The position numbers and the translations under genes were made by a program. A stretch of DNA of 64,000 nt from Hymenobacter sp. DG25B (GTDB taxonomy: Bacteria > Bacteroidota > Bacteroidia > Cytophagales > Hymenobacteraceae), in assembly GCF_000801315.1 (NCBI RefSeq), contig NZ_CP010054.1, positions 682,001-746,000 on the forward strand. Reading direction: 5' to 3'. Below, piece by piece: positions 42,155-50,849 of this stretch. Within the stretch, counting starts at the first letter, position 1. Every line of letters starts with the position of its first letter. Under the pieces are notes generated by a model. The model made no database searches, was not told where the DNA came from, and worked only from the letters and a program-made list of their open reading frames with translations.

Positions 42155-43321
42155 TTACGGCCAGAAATCGGGCTTCACGTCGGTGCCGCGCAGGCGGCAG
42201 TCCACACAGTCCGGCGTTGAATAAGTATATCCTACCACAAAGGCTCCGTCGCTGGAATAGAGGGTGGTTACGGGTACATAATAGGGCACCTTGCCAAAAA
42301 ACATATGGGGGGCATCCTTCACATCTAAGATGCCTGGCGGCACACAGGATTCATACCCGTTTATGGGGTTCCAGCGCCATTTGGCCGGCAGCTGACCCAT
42401 GGTGATAAAGATGCGTTTTTCGGCCACGGAGTGCACTCCAATGTAGCCCAGCACCACTTCCTGCTCATCAGTAATACCGTGCACGTTGCCGGTTAGCTGC
42501 ACGGGCAAGGGGTCATAGAGGGAGCCCAGGTTTTCCGTGTTTTTCTGCAGCATCTCCCAGTAGCTATATTCCTCCCGGGTCTGGGCATATTGCTTCACCA
42601 GAATGCTATAAGTGCGGTTTAGCCGTTCGGTGGTGGTAGTGATGGACTGCAGTAAGTGCTTGGACACTACATCCCGGGCCAGCTGGGTGGTTTTGGCCAG
42701 ACTAATCCGGGTTGATTTGGCATTGCGCCAGCACAGAATGGGGTAGGGCTTTTCAATATCCTGGATTTTGCCATTCTTAAACTCAATATCAGGGCGCAGC
42801 AGGGGTGCTATTTCCCAGGTTTCCTCATAGTCCCAGCGGTAAAAGCGGGTAGAATCCTGGTCATCGTGGGTACTTACGCTGATGGCTACGCCTTCGTCGT
42901 TTCCCTGCCAGGTGACGGAGTCGATGGCCGGGGTAAGGCGGACGGGAACAAAATCAGAGGCGTAATTCTTGCCGGCCAGGGTGGTCAGCAGCAGCCGGTA
43001 TTGCCGGGCGGGCGCCAGCGTCAGCGCCTCCGATTGGTAAATGCCGGGGCTGGTTTCGCGCAGCAAATAGCGGGCGCCGCCTTCTTCCTCAATGGCTACC
43101 TGGGCGCTGATTTCCTGCGGCGCCGCGGTTTTTTCGCGGATGGCTATGGCGCGGGTAAGCGTAATGGTGGAAATACCCTGCGCGTTGATAAACCCATCTA
43201 CCACCAGATAACCGGGTGCCGCGCTGATGGACTCGGGCAGGTAGGAATCGATACAGCCCACCAGGCCTATAATCAGGCTCCAGAGGAGTAACCGCCGGCC
43301 ATGTAGCGCGAGGAATTTCAT
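42155..43321 (-). CDS. DUF4249 lipoprotein (copy A1)
   Basis: 388 residues. The N-terminus is shown by LIIGLVGC lipobox and IDSYLPESISAAPGYLVVDG FINAQGISTITLTR. It is very similar to the neighbouring copy (WDYEETWEIAPLLRPDIEF, ENLGSLYDPLPVQLTGNVHG, ITDEQEVVLGYIGVHSVAEK RIF) and ends CVDCRLRGTDVKPDFWP. Its ATG directly abuts the stop codon of the receptor gene, showing tight translational coupling. It presumably works with that TonB-dependent receptor at the outer membrane. Confidence 0.93.
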   Translation of the reverse strand: MKFLALHGRRLLLWSLIIGLVGCIDSYLPESISAAPGYLVVDGFINAQGISTITLTRAIAIREKTAAPQEISAQVAIEEEGGARYLLRETSPGIYQSEALTLAPARQYRLLLTTLAGKNYASDFVPVRLTPAIDSVTWQGNDEGVAISVSTHDDQDSTRFYRWDYEETWEIAPLLRPDIEFKNGKIQDIEKPYPILCWRNAKSTRISLAKTTQLARDVVSKHLLQSITTTTERLNRTYSILVKQYAQTREEYSYWEMLQKNTENLGSLYDPLPVQLTGNVHGITDEQEVVLGYIGVHSVAEKRIFITMGQLPAKWRWNPINGYESCVPPGILDVKDAPHMFFGKVPYYVPVTTLYSSDGAFVVGYTYSTPDCVDCRLRGTDVKPDFWP

Positions 43322-46102
43322 CTAGAATTTGAAATTATAGGTAACGGTGGGAATGGGCTGCCCAAAAATGGAGAGCTTATACCCGCGAATACGGCCGTTT
43401 TCCGAGCGGAAATAGATGGAATAAGCATTGCGGCGCCCCGTCAGGTTGTATACGCCCACCGTCCAGGAGCCCTGCGCCAGCTTCTTTACTTTGTGGTTGC
43501 CTTCAATATTCAGGGCCAGGTCGGCGCGGTAGTAGTCGGGCACGCGGTAGGCGTTGCGCTCCGAGTAGTATACCCGGGGCGAGTTGCCCACGTAGTATTT
43601 GGCCAGCGGCAGCGTAATGGGCCGGCCGGTGCTGTAAGTGAAGTTCAGCGAGGCGCTCAGCCGGCGGTTGACGCGGTAGTTGCTGATCATCGTGAAATCG
43701 TGGGGCTTGTCGAAGTTGCTGGGATAAAAGCGGCCCCCATTAATCATATCGGAGGTAGTGCCCGAGTTTACCTGCACCAACGAGCGGGAGTAGGTGTAGC
43801 TCACCCAGCCATTTATTTTGCCCGTTACCTTCTTCACCATTACTTCTACGCCGTAGGCCTTGCCCAGCGCATTTACAATGTCTGTCTCAATGTGGTGGTT
43901 CAGCAGCAGCGTGGCGCCGCTCTTGTAGTCCACAAAGTCGCGCAGCCACTTGTAGTAGGTTTCCACCGATGTTTCAATGGTGTTGGACTTGAAGTTGCGG
44001 TAGTACCCCACCGATACCTGGTCGCCTACCTGCGGCCGGATGTTGGCGTCGCTGAGCTTCCAGGTGTCGGCCGGCGACACGGAGGCCGTGTTGGAGAGCT
44101 GGTGAATGTACTGGCGGGTGCGGTTGTAGCTGACCTTCACGGAGGTGTTTTCCGTGAGCGAATAGCGCGCCGACAACCGATACTCCGGCCCCTGATACGT
44201 GGCTACGGGCTTGCCCGCGGCGTAATGAATGGTGTCCGTGATGGAAGCTTCGGAGCGGGATTCGCCCAGCGCGTAACGGTACACATCCCGGGGGCCCAGG
44301 GCGGTAAACAGCGAGTAGCGCAGCCCAATGGCCACCGAAAGGCGAGAACTGATGTCAATCCGGTCGGAGGCATACAGCGCGCTTTCCAGCGCTTTCTCCT
44401 GCGGCAGAATATCGGGCCTTACCAGGGAGGCCTCGCCGGTGGGCGTCTGGCTGCCGGGAGAAATATTGTAGAACAGGGAACTGGCGCCAAAATCAACGGT
44501 GTGCTTGGCGCTCGGGAAATAGCTGAAATCAGCCTGCAGATTTTGCTGGCTGATGCCGTACTGCAGGCGGGCGGCGTTTACCGGGTTTTTATCACTCTCA
44601 ATATCATAGGCGTAGTTGCTGTAAGCGCCCGTGAATACTCCGTAAAGCTTGTTGTTGAAGTTGTGCTGCCATTTCAGGCTGGCATTCTTGTTCACGTAAT
44701 GATACGAGGTGTCACTGGCCAGCCGGAACTTATCCGCACTCAGATACCCCGTAGCGTACAGCGAGTTTTTATCGTTCAGCTGATGGTTGACGTGGGCACT
44801 GATGTCATAAAAAGACGCCGAGCTTTCGCGCAGCTTTTTATCCGAGAGCAGGTGCAGAATCCAGTTGGAGTAGCTGCTGCGGCCACTGATAATAAAGGCG
44901 CTTTTGTCCTTCACAATGGGCCCTTCCAGCGTCAGGCGACTGGTAAGCGGGCCAATGCCGCCCGAGCCGGAAAACTTCTTCTTGTTGCCCTCGCGGGTCT
45001 TAATATCCAGTACCGAGGAGAGGCGCCCACCGTACTTGGCCGGAATGGCGCTTTTATACAGCTCCACGCCCTGCAGAATATCGGGGTTGAAGGCCGAAAA
45101 GAAGCCAAACAGGTGCGAGGGATTATAAATAGTAGTGCCGTTAAACAGAATCAGGTTCTGGTCGGTGGCTCCGCCGCGCACATTCAGGCCGGTGCTGCCT
45201 TCACCCACTGATTTTACGCCGGGCAGCGTCAGAATAACGCGCAGGATATCGGCCTCCCCAAAAGCGGTGGGCACCTGCCGGATGGTCTTAATATCCAGCT
45301 TTTCCAGGCCCATCTGCATGCCGGTTACGTTCTTGTCCTTCTCGGCTTCAATCACTACTTCCTTCAGGGTGGTAATATCTTCTTCTGCCTCAATTTCCAG
45401 CTTGCCATCGGCCTGGAGCAGAATCTGGCGGCGGGTGTTTTTAATGCCGATGCCCCGGATTTTAATATTGTGGCGCCCCACCGGCAGCGTGAGGGAATAG
45501 TAGCCAAACTGGTCGGTGCTGGTGCCAATGGAGGGCGACTCCGTATAAATGGTAGCGCCAATCACCGGCTCCCCGGATTCCAGTTCCCGAATATGTCCCG
45601 CCAGGGTAGCTTTGCCGCTGCCCGAGCCCCTGGCTCCTATTTCATACACGCGCCCTTCCGCGCTGCGCACGGTGGTGGTCTGGCTGTTAGTAGTTACCCG
45701 CTCTTCTGGTGCTTCTGCCATAGCCGCTACGGCCCCGGCGGCTTCCGGAGTAAAGAAATTGCCGGGCAGGTTAGGGTCGATGGTGGCACCCGCGGTAATG
45801 AACACGCGGTTCTCACTATCCATAGCAAACCGGAAGGGCGTGTTTTGCAGGGCCTGCTCCAGCGCTTTGCGCACGGGCTGGTTTTGCACGTGCAGCGTCA
45901 CAAACAGGCTGTCTACGGTAGCGGGGTCGAAATAAAAGCGCACCTCAGCCTGCGACTCCAACTGGCGGGCAAACTGCTCGAAGGGTATATGGTTGAAGCT
46001 GCCGGTGACGAGCTTCTCCGCGGGCTGCTGCCCAAAGCTGCGGTGGCTGATCAGGGTAAGGGCAAAGCACAGGCAGAATAACAGCTGGTAAAATTGCTTC
46101 AT
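43322..46102 (-). CDS. TonB-dependent receptor with STN and CarboxypepD-like domains (copy A)
   Basis: 926 residues. Signal peptide (about 1-24), then an STN domain (about 30-105: VTGSFNHIPFEQFARQLESQ) and a linker. A carboxypeptidase-regulatory-like domain follows (about 165-250: ATLAGHIRELESGEPVIGAT IYTES). The plug (about 255-400) has ADILRVILTLPGVKSVGEGS TGLNVRGG and PSHLFGFFSAFNPDILQGVE LYKSAIPAKYGGR. The 22-strand barrel ends PIPTVTYNFKF. It takes up a ligand across the outer membrane using TonB energy. STN domains can signal to FecI/FecR pairs, but none is present here. It is followed without gap by DUF4249. Copy B lies at 50850. Confidence 0.95.
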   Translation of the reverse strand: MKQFYQLLFCLCFALTLISHRSFGQQPAEKLVTGSFNHIPFEQFARQLESQAEVRFYFDPATVDSLFVTLHVQNQPVRKALEQALQNTPFRFAMDSENRVFITAGATIDPNLPGNFFTPEAAGAVAAMAEAPEERVTTNSQTTTVRSAEGRVYEIGARGSGSGKATLAGHIRELESGEPVIGATIYTESPSIGTSTDQFGYYSLTLPVGRHNIKIRGIGIKNTRRQILLQADGKLEIEAEEDITTLKEVVIEAEKDKNVTGMQMGLEKLDIKTIRQVPTAFGEADILRVILTLPGVKSVGEGSTGLNVRGGATDQNLILFNGTTIYNPSHLFGFFSAFNPDILQGVELYKSAIPAKYGGRLSSVLDIKTREGNKKKFSGSGGIGPLTSRLTLEGPIVKDKSAFIISGRSSYSNWILHLLSDKKLRESSASFYDISAHVNHQLNDKNSLYATGYLSADKFRLASDTSYHYVNKNASLKWQHNFNNKLYGVFTGAYSNYAYDIESDKNPVNAARLQYGISQQNLQADFSYFPSAKHTVDFGASSLFYNISPGSQTPTGEASLVRPDILPQEKALESALYASDRIDISSRLSVAIGLRYSLFTALGPRDVYRYALGESRSEASITDTIHYAAGKPVATYQGPEYRLSARYSLTENTSVKVSYNRTRQYIHQLSNTASVSPADTWKLSDANIRPQVGDQVSVGYYRNFKSNTIETSVETYYKWLRDFVDYKSGATLLLNHHIETDIVNALGKAYGVEVMVKKVTGKINGWVSYTYSRSLVQVNSGTTSDMINGGRFYPSNFDKPHDFTMISNYRVNRRLSASLNFTYSTGRPITLPLAKYYVGNSPRVYYSERNAYRVPDYYRADLALNIEGNHKVKKLAQGSWTVGVYNLTGRRNAYSIYFRSENGRIRGYKLSIFGQPIPTVTYNFKF

Positions 46103-46157
46103 AGAGCAGGCAATGGAGACGGATTAATACTGGGACGCGGTGCCGTACGAAGCTGTT

Positions 46158-46913
46158 TTAGTGGGAACTGAGGCCATTATAAAAGCGCGTGAGCTGCACG
46201 ATATCCGTTTCCCGGGTTCCCTTCCGGAATTTGAGGTTATTGGCCCGGATATATTTCTGCACCTCTTTCCCCTGATCCGCAAACAGGCGCGTAACCGCGC
46301 TCCGGCTGTTGGCGGCGTAATAATTGCCTTCCTTTCGAAGAAAAAGCTTGTCGGCCGGCGTAAACTCCAGCCGGGTTTTTCCCTCGTAAATGCGGTCCTT
46401 TTGTTGTTTTGTCCGCTTGGCCACCACCTGCACGGCACTATCTACCAGCACTTCATAAAAGCCTGTTTTAATAACTGCCCCGCTCGAGCTGTCGGCCTCT
46501 ATCCGGATAAAGTGATGATCGGCCAGGGAGAAGGAGCGCACTTTCTCATTCACTAGCCGCAGGCGCAGGGGGCTGCCGGGCTGCTGCAGAACCACCTGCT
46601 CCAGCACAATATCATACACCAGCTGCAGGTTCGGGAAGTAATGGTCATTGTAGAATACACTGCCTGTAGCCGGCTCAGGCAACAGAAAAAACTGGTGCCC
46701 GATATTATTGGGGTACCGCCGGGCATAGTCTACATACTCCGGCCCATTAAACAGCTGGGAATGGACGGGAAAGGATTTGGTATACTGCTGCCGGAGCTGA
46801 TCAACCGAGGCCGATAATGGAGAAGCGCTTGTTGGCGCTGATTGCGCCATAGCCAGCGGAGCCACCGTGAGCAGACAAAGCAAAAGGATAATCTGGCGGA
46901 TAGGTATGGGCAC
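46158..46913 (-). CDS. Exported protein of unknown family, first gene of TonB operon copy A
   Basis: 251 residues, GTG start (no in-frame ATG before the signal peptide, which is about 1-23, ending APLAMAQ). The mature protein has no family that I recognise. Features shared with its paralog at 53673: YVDYARRYPNNIGHQFF, then a QLVYDIVLEQVVLQQPGS strand pair, KTGFYEVLVDS-VQVVAKR, a KxxLRKEGNYYAANS-type segment and a basic C-terminus (NLKFRKGTRETDIVQLTRFY NGL). It is predicted to be periplasmic, mostly beta with a helical tail. It starts the operon 55 bases before the receptor gene, so a role in the same uptake system is inferred. Confidence 0.82.
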   Translation of the reverse strand: MPIPIRQIILLLCLLTVAPLAMAQSAPTSASPLSASVDQLRQQYTKSFPVHSQLFNGPEYVDYARRYPNNIGHQFFLLPEPATGSVFYNDHYFPNLQLVYDIVLEQVVLQQPGSPLRLRLVNEKVRSFSLADHHFIRIEADSSSGAVIKTGFYEVLVDSAVQVVAKRTKQQKDRIYEGKTRLEFTPADKLFLRKEGNYYAANSRSAVTRLFADQGKEVQKYIRANNLKFRKGTRETDIVQLTRFYNGLSSH

Positions 46914-47242
46914 GGGTACTAGTGTTCAAATGGGTGATGGTCAGTGTGTTGATGAGAATAAAAATGTCCTTAGGCCGTAGGGCTTATCACTGCCACTAGT
47001 CGTTTCCTGCACCTGTTTTATTCCGGTAACCGCACTTTTCTATTCTGCTAAAGCGGCCCCTGCCAACTCATCATTTTGCTGCATAAGAGTAGAGGCAAAA
47101 AGTAAGGTTTAGGTTGCACGAAGGGGGCGCACAGCAAAATATTTTCAATTTACGATGATATGCTGAAGCGAACAGAATACCCGTTAGCCGCCTGCGGGCA
47201 ACTGCACGCTGTTGATAACTGCCCGCCGGCATCTGTAATGCT
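46914..47242. other. Junction between the two duplicated TonB operons
   Basis: 329 bases without a gene, between the last gene of copy B and the first gene of copy A. It must hold the copy A promoter, but no box could be fixed with confidence. A weak hairpin at 47190-47230 is annotated separately. No other structure is seen. Confidence 0.6.
47190..47230 (-). terminator. Possible terminator of TonB operon copy B
   Basis: GCCTGCGGGCA and TGCCCGCCGGC form an 11-bp stem with one mismatch and a 19-base loop, 12 bases past the copy B stop. No T run follows, so the call is tentative. Confidence 0.4.
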
Positions 47243-49648
47243 TTATAAGATGGGGTTTACCTCAAACGTGAAGCTCCCGGTACCCGCTATGCCGGCGGCC
47301 GTGAGGCCCTGCACCACTACCCGGTAGTGCCCCCGCAGGTCAGAAGTGTAAAACGAAAGCGCCTCGCCCGGCGCAGTGGTGGTATTTACGTTGGGATTCC
47401 AGTACAGCAGGTTGCGCAAATCGGGGAGGCGGCTGGCTTTTTCCTGGGGCGTATCGTAGCGGGGGGCGTAGAACTCGCGCAGCGGCAGCAAGCCTTCGTA
47501 TTCCTGCACCAGGGCTTTGGGGTCCAGCTGAAAGCCCTCCAGGTTGCCCTTGTAGGTAGTAAAGCTCATAATCCCATTATACAGCAGCCGGCCCTGCATA
47601 AAGCGGCTGGTTACTACTTCCAGCTTCTGAATCCGGAGCGGGTCCATGGCCATGAGCTTGTTGGTTTGGAACACCGGCACTCCGTCCAAGAGCACCAGAG
47701 GCGGGCTGGTAAACAGGGTCCGGTTCACCCGGTCATCCACTGTAAAATGAAAGCCATCCTTTCTAATGCGAACTTTCACCCCGGTCACGTATTCGCGCAG
47801 CACTTCCTCCATCACTTTAAAGCGTGTGAAATCATCCAGCCGGTAGCGCTCATCGGGCTGGCCGTAGAAGGCCAGCGTGTCGGGCGCGGGTGTTCGGTAT
47901 TGGGTTTGTTGCTGGCGGGCATAGGCATTCTGGAGCTGCGTCTGCAAATGTCGACGGGCTACCTCTGCCCGGAATGAGGCGCTGAAAGCAGGTAAGCGAC
48001 CGGGCAGTGCCCCGGCAAAACGCTGCGAAAAGGGGTTAAAAATCTCGAAGCTATACGTGCTGTCCTGCTGGGTATTGGCCTGCAAAATGATGTCGCGCGG
48101 GCCATATAGGCCATTTACTTCAAACTGAACTCCACCATCTTCCGCACTAATGGCATTATACACCCGGGCAACCCGGTTGGGCGAGGCCAGATAGGTAGTG
48201 AGGCCGGCCGCCGGCCGCCCCGTGCCGCTATGCCGCACCAGCCCCCGCACCAGGTGCCCGCGTAATTCCAGCGGAAACTCAAGCCGGGGAGGTGCTGCGG
48301 CCAGTACCTGCTTCCAGCTGAAGCGGCTCCACCCCTGCGTCAGCATCAGATTATCGGTGGCCTCCGCTACTTCGGGGCCGGTAGCCATCAGGTAATATTC
48401 CGGCTGCTCCACGTGCCCTTTCAAGTCAGAAGTCAGCCAGACATAGCTGTTAAAGTCGGGTGTAGCATCGGCAGAAAGCGAATCGAGCCGGTACACGGCC
48501 ACAGAAAGATTGGCGGGTACTGCCTGACCGGCAGGCCCCGCCGTTTTCAGCTGCAAGGACACTTTCTCCCGGCCGGTATACTGCCGCTTATCCGTTTGGG
48601 CCGTGACTACCAGCTGCTGCCGGGGCTGGCGGAAATACAGCCGCTCGCAAAGCGGCTGGCGGCGCGCGTTAAACAGCGTGAAGTGCGAAATACCCTCGGC
48701 CAGCTCCGCTTGGTTTATAGTAAACACCGCCCGTCCGGCCACTAAGGGTGCCTGCGCCGAAACCAACAGCTGCTGCCGGGCATGGCCCAGCAAAACCACG
48801 GTTTCCGATGTGGTAGCGGGAGAGGCCTGCACGGTTATCGTGAGCTGCTGCTCATTAGGTTGCTCCAAATGCAGCACGTAGCCCTGCTCCTGCACAACAG
48901 GCAGCTGGCGCGTGAGGCGCTGGCCATTGGCCAGCCGAAGCACGGCCTTGTAGGGAGCGTGGGCAGAAGTGGGGGTGAAGGTGAAGCGGCCCATACCAAA
49001 CCGCAGGGTTTGAAACGCGGCTACCAGCTGGCCCTGCGCATCCAGCACCGAGCCCGTGGCGGCCAGACTGCGGCCGCTTCTATCCAGGACTTTGAAGGCC
49101 ACCTGACCCGGCAGGCCTTTCACCAAGTAGCCACCTTCCGGGAAAAACTGCACATCATAGCCGGCCGTATCGGGGGCGGCAGCGGTGCCCGAAGCACGCA
49201 GTGTGTTAAGAATAGTGACTGGCTGGTGGAAGTAGTATTCGGGACCAAAATTCTTCATCCAGCTGGTGTAGGCCCGCACCGTATACCGGCCCGAAGGCAG
49301 CGAAGCCGGCAATGACAAGGAGCCGTACCCGATGGCTTGCTGCAGGGAAATCTGCCCTTGCAATACCGGGCGCTGCTTGCCATCCAGTACTTCTACATAC
49401 GCTATGCTGCTTAGCGGCAGCGGCCGGGAATAAGTGCCATCTATCACGTACGCTTTAAACCACATCATTTCTCCACTTAGATAGGAGGGCCGGTCCAGGT
49501 GCAGAAACAGCTTCTCGTGCACCGCCTGCTGCTGATACCGCTGAAACTGCCGGCCCACGGAATCAGCCGGCGACTGCGCCCGGGCCGGCGCCAGCCCCAA
49601 CACAGTGCCGGCAAGGCACAGAAGACGGAAAAAAGCCTGAAAACGCAT
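47243..49648 (-). CDS. MG2-domain protein with C-terminal TonB-plug-like module (copy B)
   Basis: 801 residues, paralog of the protein at 38520 with the same domain order. Signal peptide (about 1-25, ending APARAQ); MG2-like domain (EKLFLHLDRPSYLSGEMMWF KAYVIDGTYSRP, TVRAYTSWMKNFGPEYYF); Ig-like modules; plug-like segment (VKVRIRKDGFHFTVDDRV, VLLDGVPVFQTNKLMAMDPL RIQKLEVV). The C-terminus has FYAPRYDTPQEKASRLPDLR NLLYWNP and a closing Ig-like fold. ATG 49648 was chosen because it precedes the signal; the longer frame adds 26 residues. It is the last gene of the upstream operon copy, 32 bases after the DUF4249 gene. Confidence 0.86.
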   Translation of the reverse strand: MRFQAFFRLLCLAGTVLGLAPARAQSPADSVGRQFQRYQQQAVHEKLFLHLDRPSYLSGEMMWFKAYVIDGTYSRPLPLSSIAYVEVLDGKQRPVLQGQISLQQAIGYGSLSLPASLPSGRYTVRAYTSWMKNFGPEYYFHQPVTILNTLRASGTAAAPDTAGYDVQFFPEGGYLVKGLPGQVAFKVLDRSGRSLAATGSVLDAQGQLVAAFQTLRFGMGRFTFTPTSAHAPYKAVLRLANGQRLTRQLPVVQEQGYVLHLEQPNEQQLTITVQASPATTSETVVLLGHARQQLLVSAQAPLVAGRAVFTINQAELAEGISHFTLFNARRQPLCERLYFRQPRQQLVVTAQTDKRQYTGREKVSLQLKTAGPAGQAVPANLSVAVYRLDSLSADATPDFNSYVWLTSDLKGHVEQPEYYLMATGPEVAEATDNLMLTQGWSRFSWKQVLAAAPPRLEFPLELRGHLVRGLVRHSGTGRPAAGLTTYLASPNRVARVYNAISAEDGGVQFEVNGLYGPRDIILQANTQQDSTYSFEIFNPFSQRFAGALPGRLPAFSASFRAEVARRHLQTQLQNAYARQQQTQYRTPAPDTLAFYGQPDERYRLDDFTRFKVMEEVLREYVTGVKVRIRKDGFHFTVDDRVNRTLFTSPPLVLLDGVPVFQTNKLMAMDPLRIQKLEVVTSRFMQGRLLYNGIMSFTTYKGNLEGFQLDPKALVQEYEGLLPLREFYAPRYDTPQEKASRLPDLRNLLYWNPNVNTTTAPGEALSFYTSDLRGHYRVVVQGLTAAGIAGTGSFTFEVNPIL

Positions 49649-49680
49649 ACAACTAAAATGAAAACAAGCCCGGCCGCTGC

Positions 49681-50836
49681 TTAAGGCCAGAAGCTGGGTT
49701 TGAGGTTGCTGCCGCGCAGGCGGCAATCCACGCAGGGAGCGGTTTGGTAGGTGTAGCCAATGGTTTTGCCGGCTTTGTCGGCGGCCGGCCCTACCGGCAC
49801 GCGCAGGGTGGTATCGGTGAAAAAGATGGCGGGCTTATAGGGCGTTTTGGCAATGAAAATGGTGTCCAGCAGCATGCAGCCGGCATACTCCGGGTTAGCG
49901 CTAATCCAGGAGGTAGGCAGGGTGCTGTTATCAATAAAAATGCGCTTCTCGCTTACTGTGCCGGCGCCTATGTAGCCCAGTACCGGCTCCTGGCTGTTGG
50001 TGGTGTTATGGATATTGCCGGTGAGCTGGCTGGGCAAAGGGTCGAAAAGCCCGCCAATGGACTGCGTATTTTTCTTCAGCGTTTCCCAGTACTGAAACTC
50101 CTCCTCGGTGAGGGCAAACTGGCGCACCAGAATGCTGTATTTATACCGCAGCCGAATGGAGTTGGCCGGCAGGAAAAGCAGGCGGTAATCCAGCACCGCG
50201 TCCCGGCTGAGGGCTACCGTGGAAGCGGTTTGCACGGCAGTGGTGTTTTCCGTGCGCCAGCAGTGGTAAATGTCATTCCGACGCGGGAGCAGGGTGTCGC
50301 CCTGCTTTTCCAGGCCACTCTTCGCGCCCGAGGTAAACTCCCAGGTTTCCTCGTACTCCCAGCGGTAGTACTGGCTGCGGGCGGCATCGTCGTGAGTGCT
50401 GAGATACAGCTGCACGCCATCGGCCTGCACCCGGCCGGCCAGGGAGTCGATGGCCGGGGCCGGTTTCACGGCCACGAAATCCGAAGCGTAGTCGCGGCCC
50501 TGGGTGGTTTGAATGCGCAGGCGGTAGCGGTGGTCGGTGGGCAGCTGCTGATTGGCGGAAGTATAGGTGCCCGGGGCACTTTCCGGCAGTGCCCAGCGGG
50601 TGCCGGCATCGTCCTCAATGGCTACCACGGCCTGGGTTTCCGGGGGGGGGGCCCTTTGGGGCGGCCAGGTTGCGCGTGCGCGAGAGCTGAATAGTAGTAG
50701 CGCCGTGGGTATTAATGTAGCCCGTTACCACCAGAATATTGACGGGCTCCTGCAGCACCTCGGGCTCAAAAGGCGTTACGCAGCCGGCCAGCAGCGGCAG
50801 GAGCATCCAGTAGAAAAGCCATTTCCAAACACGCAT
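49681..50836 (-). pseudogene. DUF4249 lipoprotein (copy B), frameshifted at a run of ten C
   Basis: Two frames together make one DUF4249 protein of about 384 residues. The 5' part (50836 to about 50645) has signal and lipobox LLPLLAGC, then VNILVVTGYINTHGATTIQL SR. It then runs out of frame after LAAPKG and stops at 50615. The 3' part (from about 50641 on) resumes with ETQAVVAIEDDAGTRWALPE and ends CVDCRLRGSNLKPSFWP. The break lies in a homopolymer of ten C (G on the plus strand, 50642-50651); nine or twelve C would restore the frame. This may be a true mutation, a phase-variable tract or a sequencing error. It starts 13 bases after the receptor stop. Confidence 0.85.
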
Positions 50837-50849
50837 ATCTCAGGAGGGG

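Noticed and set aside
43493..45211. 572-codon plus-strand frame opposite the TonB receptor
   Set aside because: It is a shadow of the receptor; a similar antisense frame at 51420-52640 mirrors the paralogous receptor, which explains their likeness.
46914..47242. FecI/FecR-type sigma and anti-sigma genes expected next to STN receptors
   Set aside because: Neither this gap nor the region upstream of 54443 encodes such proteins.
50615..50836. Independent 73-residue lipoprotein gene
   Set aside because: Its lipobox and first strands align with the start of the DUF4249 paralogs and the remainder continues in the next frame, so it is the 5' part of a frameshifted gene.
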